A stretch of 27,487 bases of DNA from an uncultured Collinsella sp. (GTDB lineage: Bacteria > Actinomycetota > Coriobacteriia > Coriobacteriales > Coriobacteriaceae). The position numbers and the translations under genes were made by a program. The notes beneath the pieces were generated by a model that saw only the letters and a program-made list of their open reading frames with translations, searched no databases and was not told the DNA's origin. The DNA is taken from the NCBI GenBank assembly GCA_959599095.1, contig CAUGGC010000028.1:1-27487 (forward strand), given 5' to 3'. Every line of letters starts with the position of its first letter. Position 1 is the stretch's first letter. Positions 23,949 to 27,487 of this stretch are shown here, piece after piece.

Positions 23949-24437
23949 CTACGCCTCGCGCAGCCAATCAAACGCGACACGCGCCGTGCCGTCGGACACA
24001 TAGACGATACCGACACGCTCGAACCCCGCCTTGGCGATGGCGCCCTGCATGGGCAAGTTGTCCTCGTGCGTGTCAATACGCAGATGGTCGGCGCATTCCT
24101 TGGCAAAGGCAAACATCGCCGCCGCGATACCGTGCGCGGTGCCGTCGGATGCCACGCGATGCAGCACGGCATACGGAGTGTCGCTGCGCCATTGACCGTC
24201 CTCAATCACGTCATAGCACTCGTCCGGACCCGGTAAAAAGGCAAACGTCGCCACCACGCGGCCGTCGACTTCGCACACGTAACTGCCACCAGCGGCAATA
24301 TCGGCAGCCAGCTGCTCGGCCGAAGGCGTGCCCTCGGGCCACTGCGTGGCGTTGCCATGCGCGCGCATAAAGGCGCGGGCCGCGTCATAGATAGCCATGA
24401 CGGCGGGAATGTCGGTATCGAGGGTTTTTCTGATCAT
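23949..24437 (-). CDS. GNAT family N-acetyltransferase
   Basis: A 162-residue protein with the GNAT fold: N-terminal IRKTLDTDIPAVMAIYDAAR, a central strand (GRVVATFAFLPGP), the acetyl-CoA loop region VASDGTAHGIAAAMF and the C-terminal GFERVGIVYVSDGTARVAFDW. The pyrophosphate loop is AHGIAAA in place of the usual Q/RxxGxG/A, as in several members of this subgroup. The substrate is unknown. ATG 24437 is preceded directly by an in-frame GTG, and the site GAGG could serve either, so the start is uncertain by one codon. It is divergent from the small zinc-ribbon gene, with a shared dyad between them. Confidence 0.88.
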   Translation of the reverse strand: MIRKTLDTDIPAVMAIYDAARAFMRAHGNATQWPEGTPSAEQLAADIAAGGSYVCEVDGRVVATFAFLPGPDECYDVIEDGQWRSDTPYAVLHRVASDGTAHGIAAAMFAFAKECADHLRIDTHEDNLPMQGAIAKAGFERVGIVYVSDGTARVAFDWLREA

Positions 24438-24458
24438 CACGCGGCGACCTCACGTTTA

Positions 24459-24490
24459 TTGGTATCACTTTGATTGAGCAATGATACCAA
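24459..24490. promoter_or_regulatory. Dyad between the divergent GNAT and zinc-ribbon genes
   Basis: Perfect 9-bp arms TTGGTATCA and TGATACCAA enclose 14 nt, centred between the two start codons. The spacing fits a dimeric regulator binding sites one and a half to two helical turns apart. The regulator is unknown. Confidence 0.5.
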
Positions 24491-24514
24491 CGTTTGGAGA
24501 GGAGCGCGAAGCAG

Positions 24515-24811
24515 ATGGGGAGCAAAAAGCGAGCCGCCTGGTCAAAAGCCAAAAGCGAGTTTTTGGGCGCTGCCACCGGCGGCGATATGGGCGACCTGTT
24601 TGCGCGCGAGGACGAGCGCCGCGACGCACTAGACGCCGAGCGCGATGAAGCCTGGCGCTACAAGTCGTGCGAACGCAAAAACCGTTACGACACACGCGCC
24701 GAAGCCGAGGCCGTTATGGCCGACTGCGAAAACCGCGGACGGCGTGGTTTGGCCTGCTACAAATGCGAATACTGCGGCGGCTGGCACCTGACGTCGCACC
24801 CTTGGAAATAG
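24515..24811 (+). CDS. Small cysteine-rich (zinc-ribbon-like) protein
   Basis: A 98-residue basic protein. The first half is charged and probably helical (about residues 1-50). The second half has Cys52, a KNRYDTRAEAEAVM helix, then CYKCEYCGGWHLTSHP with Cys81, Cys84, Cys87, His91 and His95. The pattern Y.C..CGGWHLTS is familiar from small hypothetical proteins of actinobacteria and their phages and looks metal-binding; its function is unknown. ATG 24515 has GAGAGGAG about 10 nt upstream; a TTG at 24494 is a less likely start. It faces the RsmJ-like gene. Confidence 0.75.
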   Translation: MGSKKRAAWSKAKSEFLGAATGGDMGDLFAREDERRDALDAERDEAWRYKSCERKNRYDTRAEAEAVMADCENRGRRGLACYKCEYCGGWHLTSHPWK

Positions 24812-24822
24812 ACCCCGCATCG

Positions 24823-24854
24823 GCACGGCGCTGGCGAAGCGCCAGCCATCGTGC
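24823..24854. terminator. Hairpin between convergent zinc-ribbon and RsmJ-like genes
   Basis: GCTGGCG and CGCCAGC form a 7-bp stem with an AAG loop, and the outer GCACG/CGTGC adds 5 bp across a small internal loop. There is no T run. It fills the 48 bp between the two stops, so a bidirectional 3'-end hairpin is the simplest reading. Confidence 0.5.
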
Positions 24855-24859
24855 ACAAG

Positions 24860-25564
24860 CTACGGGCGCGGCGGCACCAAAACATCGTAACGAACGGCCT
24901 TGCCCACAAGCTGATAGCTCGGCTTAACGCCGGCAAGCAGCGGCCCCTTCACCGGTCGCTTGATAACGACCTTGCGCGGGTGCACCGCAAGCGCAGCTTC
25001 GACCAGCGTCTCCTCGTCGGCGCACGGCTGCTCCAGATGGTGCAAAAGTTGAAACTTCTTTTTCACCGCCGCGCTCTTGGTGCGCTCGGGAAACATGGGG
25101 TCCAGATACACCACGTCGGGAGCGGTGAGCTCGCCCTGCCCGATCAGCTCGGCTGTATGGCGAAGGCCGGCAATGCTATCCTCGCCCGCATGTAAGCGCA
25201 TGCGCGCCACGGCAGCCGCAAGCGCCGGATCATCTGCCGCGCGATCCAAAGCATCCTTGAGGAGCGCCGCGATCACGCAATCCTGCTCATACAGATCGAC
25301 GGTAAAGCCCGCGGCAGCCAGCAGCAGCGAATCCTCGCCAAAACCTGCCGTGGCATCGATTGCCCACGGATGCTCAACGCCTTTCGTGCGCGCAGCCTTC
25401 ACCAGCAGCTCTTGCTGCAGGCGGCCCTGCTTGAGCCGTGGAAGCATGCGGGCGAAATCGGCGCACAGCTCCATCGTGCCGTCGGTGAGCGTGAGACCCT
25501 CGGGTGTCCTGGTTAACTCGAGCCCTGCCGCCCGAGCAACAGAAAAGGGATCGACGACGCCCAT
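24860..25564 (-). CDS. RsmJ-like class I SAM-dependent methyltransferase
   Basis: A 234-residue protein. The SAM motif is IDATAGFGEDS (69-79), and the signature PDVVYLDPMFPERTKSA with KKKFQLLHHL after it matches the DUF548/RsmJ family, whose E. coli member methylates G1516 of 16S rRNA. VVIKRP near the end is also shared. The residues before about 45 differ from E. coli RsmJ, so the exact target is inferred only from the family. Start ATG 25564 follows AAGGAG by 5 nt; the GTG two codons upstream overlaps that site. Transcription is toward the zinc-ribbon gene. Confidence 0.87.
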   Translation of the reverse strand: MGVVDPFSVARAAGLELTRTPEGLTLTDGTMELCADFARMLPRLKQGRLQQELLVKAARTKGVEHPWAIDATAGFGEDSLLLAAAGFTVDLYEQDCVIAALLKDALDRAADDPALAAAVARMRLHAGEDSIAGLRHTAELIGQGELTAPDVVYLDPMFPERTKSAAVKKKFQLLHHLEQPCADEETLVEAALAVHPRKVVIKRPVKGPLLAGVKPSYQLVGKAVRYDVLVPPRP

Positions 25565-25627
25565 GGACACTCCTTAGCAAACAAAACGAATACGTGGGCG
25601 CCATTCATGTCGGCACCCAACCGTCCG

Positions 25628-25771
25628 TTATTGTCCCACATGCGACATGGTCCACAGCATCCCAATGCAAAGCACAGCCATCAATACCGTGCACACGGCA
25701 GCGATCACAGAATCACTCATGCGCCTTCCCAGCGACCGCGGCTCATCCACTTGCTTGGCTCCGTACATCAT
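25628..25771 (-). CDS. Small single-helix membrane protein (47 residues)
   Basis: A reading frame of 48 codons preceded by an excellent ribosome binding site (AAGGAGGAGCC) directly before ATGATG. The product has a polar N terminus (MMYGAKQVDEPRSLGRRMSD), one hydrophobic helix (about residues 22-42, SVIAAVCTVLMAVLCIGMLW) and a short tail. It should sit in the cytoplasmic membrane with the basic N-terminal part inside. I recognise no family. It lies 63 bp upstream of the RsmJ-like start in the same orientation and may share its transcript. Confidence 0.7.
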   Translation of the reverse strand: MMYGAKQVDEPRSLGRRMSDSVIAAVCTVLMAVLCIGMLWTMSHVGQ

Positions 25772-25942
25772 GGCTCCTCCTTCGGTCCAGCTCTTACCAT
25801 GGCCTCATCATCGCAGCGCCGCGCATGCGCTGCCATCGATTTGACTTACGTCCAGCTTTCCTTTTTGAAAGGTTGAACCGTGCAGGCAAGAGACGCTTTC
25901 AGGCGCATGCATCACCGCGTTGAACTACAATGTGCTTCACCA

Positions 25943-25957
25943 TATGTGCAGCACATA
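25943..25957. promoter_or_regulatory. 15-bp palindrome upstream of the four-helix membrane protein gene
   Basis: TATGTGC-A-GCACATA is a perfect 7+1+7 palindrome 42-56 bp before the start codon. It fits an operator for a small dimeric regulator such as a MarR or TetR type; this is a guess from geometry only. Confidence 0.4.
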
Positions 25958-25998
25958 GGGTGCGCCAGGTTGGCGTACTCGTATCGAAAGGACCAGCC

Positions 25999-26400
25999 AT
26001 GAGCTTCACTCGCAAGACTCTCAAAATCCTTGCCCTGATTTATTTTGTTCTGGGCATCGCCAGTCTCGTCATTGGAATCGCCGGCATCGCGACCGGCAAG
26101 TTCGAGTCCACCTACGGATCGAACGCCATGCTCGCCGCGGCCGTGCTTGTCGCCAAGGGCGTCGTCGATCTTGCCGCAGGCGTTGCGGGCATCAAGGGTG
26201 CCAACAAGCCTTCGCAAGTGGATGGCGCGTTTAAGCTCGGTATTGTTGCCGCAATCGCCACGATTGCGCAGGCCGTGCTCACGCTTCCCGCGTTTGGCGG
26301 CGACGCCATCAACTTTGGCGCCTTTGTCATCGTGGTGTACGACCTGTTCTTTGTTCAGCAGGCGCACGCCGTCAAGGCCGAGAACAAGGACCGCCTGTAG
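25999..26400 (+). CDS. Four-helix integral membrane protein of unknown function
   Basis: A 133-residue protein with four predicted membrane helices (about residues 9-29, 40-62, 76-96 and 101-119) and short basic ends. GIASLVIGIAGIATGKF and VVDLAAGVAGIKGANKP give it the small-residue pattern of DUF308-like proteins, but I do not claim that family. ATG 25999 follows GAAAGGA; an upstream extension to 25930 would add a polar stretch without support. It is transcribed alone and ends at a strong terminator. Confidence 0.78.
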   Translation: MSFTRKTLKILALIYFVLGIASLVIGIAGIATGKFESTYGSNAMLAAAVLVAKGVVDLAAGVAGIKGANKPSQVDGAFKLGIVAAIATIAQAVLTLPAFGGDAINFGAFVIVVYDLFFVQQAHAVKAENKDRL

Positions 26401-26440
26401 GCACCTGCCCCCGCAGCTCCCTGCAATCAAGCAACCAACA

Positions 26441-26474
26441 AGGGCCGATCGCGCAGCAACGCGGTCGGCCCTTT
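26441..26474 (+). terminator. Terminator after the four-helix membrane protein gene
   Basis: A 13-bp stem AGGGCCGATCGCG/CGCGGTCGGCCCT (one G-T pair) with a 7-nt loop, followed by TTTA. It lies 41 bp after the stop. Confidence 0.8.
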
Positions 26475-26481
26475 ACGTTTG

Positions 26482-26531
26482 CCCAGATAAAACCTACCAA
26501 AATAAACCTGTCCCTTTTTGGCAGGTTGTTA
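26482..26531 (+). repeat. Family A palindromic repeat, copy 3
   Basis: Arms ACCTACCAA (26492-26500) and TTGGCAGGT (26518-26526), one mismatch, around a 17-nt loop AATAAACCTGTCCCTTT. The about 50-bp unit matches copy 1 at 6188-6237 read on the minus strand. Its last bases (TTA, 26529-26531) form the TAA stop of the RlmA-like gene. Confidence 0.85.
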
Positions 26532-27344
26532 GCTGTGGCGGTACTCGGCGATGATGAAGTCGATGTCGGTTTGAAGGGTGTCCAGGTTTGCCAGGCGCTC
26601 TTTGTCGGCGGGGCGCGTACGGTAGTAGTACGGCGTCATCTGGAACACCGCCTCGATGTCAGCCTGGGTCTGGAGCGTAATGTTCGCAGACACCCGCTGC
26701 GTTCCGACCAACTCGAGCTCGGTAGTCTTCGGCAGCTTTTCATCGTTGAGATATGGCGTGTCGTAGAGCACCTCTTTGAGGCCAAACAGATGCCGAGCAC
26801 CCGGCACCACGGTATAGAGCGAGCCCTCTGGCGCCAGCACGCGGGCAAACTCGCGCTCGTTAAAGGGGGCAAAGAGCTCGGTCACCATATCGAAGGCGCC
26901 ATCGACCACGGGGATAGCCTTCATGTTGGCCACGAAGTAGGTCGCATCCCCGCGCTTGGCGGCCAGGCGCACCATCTCCTTGCCCAAGTCGAACCCGTAG
27001 GCATCCGCGCCCGGCACCGCGCCCATGGCACTGGTGTAGTAGCCCTCGCCACAGCAAATGTCGAGCAACGTCATGGGGCCGTTCGCAGACGCAGCGCGCC
27101 CAGTCGCCCGCTCGCGCACCAGCTCGACCATCGCATCGCGCAACGGCGCATAATAACCGCGGTTCAGAAAGTCACGACGGCTGCGCGCCTGCGACTTGGG
27201 ATCGCCCATGGAGTCGCCGCTCTTGGACGAGCGCAGCAGATAGAGATAGCCCTCGCGCGCACGGTCAAATCGGTGTCCGCCCGCGCATGCAGCACCGCGC
27301 TCGTCGTCCACCAACGGTTCATGGCAAACGGGACACAACAACAT
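26529..27344 (-). CDS. RlmA-like 23S rRNA (guanine-N1)-methyltransferase
   Basis: A 271-residue protein. The N-terminal zinc site is Cys4, Cys7, Cys20 and His24 (CPVC...CAGGH), then the family motif GDPKSQARSRRDFLNRGYYAPLRD, and the SAM-binding TLLDICCGEGYYTSAM. This matches RlmA, which methylates G745 (RlmAI) or G748 (RlmAII/TlrB, tylosin resistance) in helix 35 of 23S rRNA. Actinobacterial members are usually of the second type, but I cannot decide from sequence alone. Start ATG 27344 follows AAGGAG. The stop codon lies at the end of repeat A copy 3. Confidence 0.9.
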   Translation of the reverse strand: MLLCPVCHEPLVDDERGAACAGGHRFDRAREGYLYLLRSSKSGDSMGDPKSQARSRRDFLNRGYYAPLRDAMVELVRERATGRAASANGPMTLLDICCGEGYYTSAMGAVPGADAYGFDLGKEMVRLAAKRGDATYFVANMKAIPVVDGAFDMVTELFAPFNEREFARVLAPEGSLYTVVPGARHLFGLKEVLYDTPYLNDEKLPKTTELELVGTQRVSANITLQTQADIEAVFQMTPYYYRTRPADKERLANLDTLQTDIDFIIAEYRHS

Positions 27345-27487
27345 GGCAACTCCTTAGTGCGAACAACACAACGCCCACCATTGTCGCACGCCTTCCCCAC
27401 CTAGTCATAGAAGAGACAAGGAGTGTCCCCAGCTGCCGGCAGAGACGATATGAGCAGGACATAAAAACATTGAGAGCCCCTGCTGCA
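27345..27487. other. Terminal intergenic region
   Basis: No gene is supported. It must contain the promoter of the RlmA-like gene (GACAAT on the minus strand near 27385 is a weak -10 candidate). CTGCCGGCAG (27433-27442) is a short palindrome. Confidence 0.3.

Overview
The window looks like a chromosomal segment of a gut Actinomycetota of the class Coriobacteriia, most likely Collinsella. This is an inference from several signs: about 60% GC, strong GC-ended codon bias that leaves long antisense reading frames, short intergenic gaps with strong AAGGAG-type ribosome binding sites, and the particular protein families present. No rRNA, tRNA, CRISPR array, prophage or intact insertion sequence was seen.

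Layout. 1-657 is the 3' end of a cell-wall-anchored surface protein with an LAATG sorting motif. A serine esterase follows (865-1530). On the minus strand come a uracil permease, a MetE-like methyltransferase, a LysR regulator and a HAD phosphatase (1591-6152); the last two sit 10 bp apart and form an operon. The LysR gene is followed by a region with dyads typical of LysR binding sites, just upstream of the MetE-like gene. From 6322 a TPP riboswitch with its own terminator controls thiM, a thiamine-binding protein gene and thiE (6478-8354), a thiamine salvage operon. A patatin-like lipase converges on it. Two adjacent paralogous cyclic-di-GMP proteins (9645-14019) share a GGDEF-PAS-degenerate GGDEF core; the first also carries a third, degenerate GGDEF and an intact EAL domain. 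A lower-GC islet (about 14030-14900) holds a DUF3784-like membrane protein and what looks like IS30-type transposase debris.

From 14959 there is an FMN-dependent oxidoreductase, an ArsC/Spx-fold protein without its cysteines, a COG0523 (CobW-like) GTPase and a TrmL-like tRNA methyltransferase. On the minus strand follow a UvrA paralogue lacking the UvrB-binding module, an AAA ATPase and a TetM-like ribosomal-protection GTPase. The last part (23949-27344) has a GNAT acetyltransferase, a small zinc-ribbon protein, an RsmJ-like methyltransferase, a previously untracked 47-residue membrane protein, a four-helix membrane protein and an RlmA-like 23S rRNA methyltransferase.

The most unusual signal is a set of six short palindromic repeats in two families. 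Family A has 9-bp arms and a 17-nt loop (three copies, two as an inverted pair between the HAD gene and the thi riboswitch). Family B has 14-bp arms and a tiny loop (two full copies and one truncated). Both share a CTGTCCC core. Four of the six lie directly at the stop codons of minus-strand genes, and in at least two places the repeat supplies the stop codon. They resemble REP/REPIN elements mobilised by RAYT transposases, but this would need a genome-wide search.
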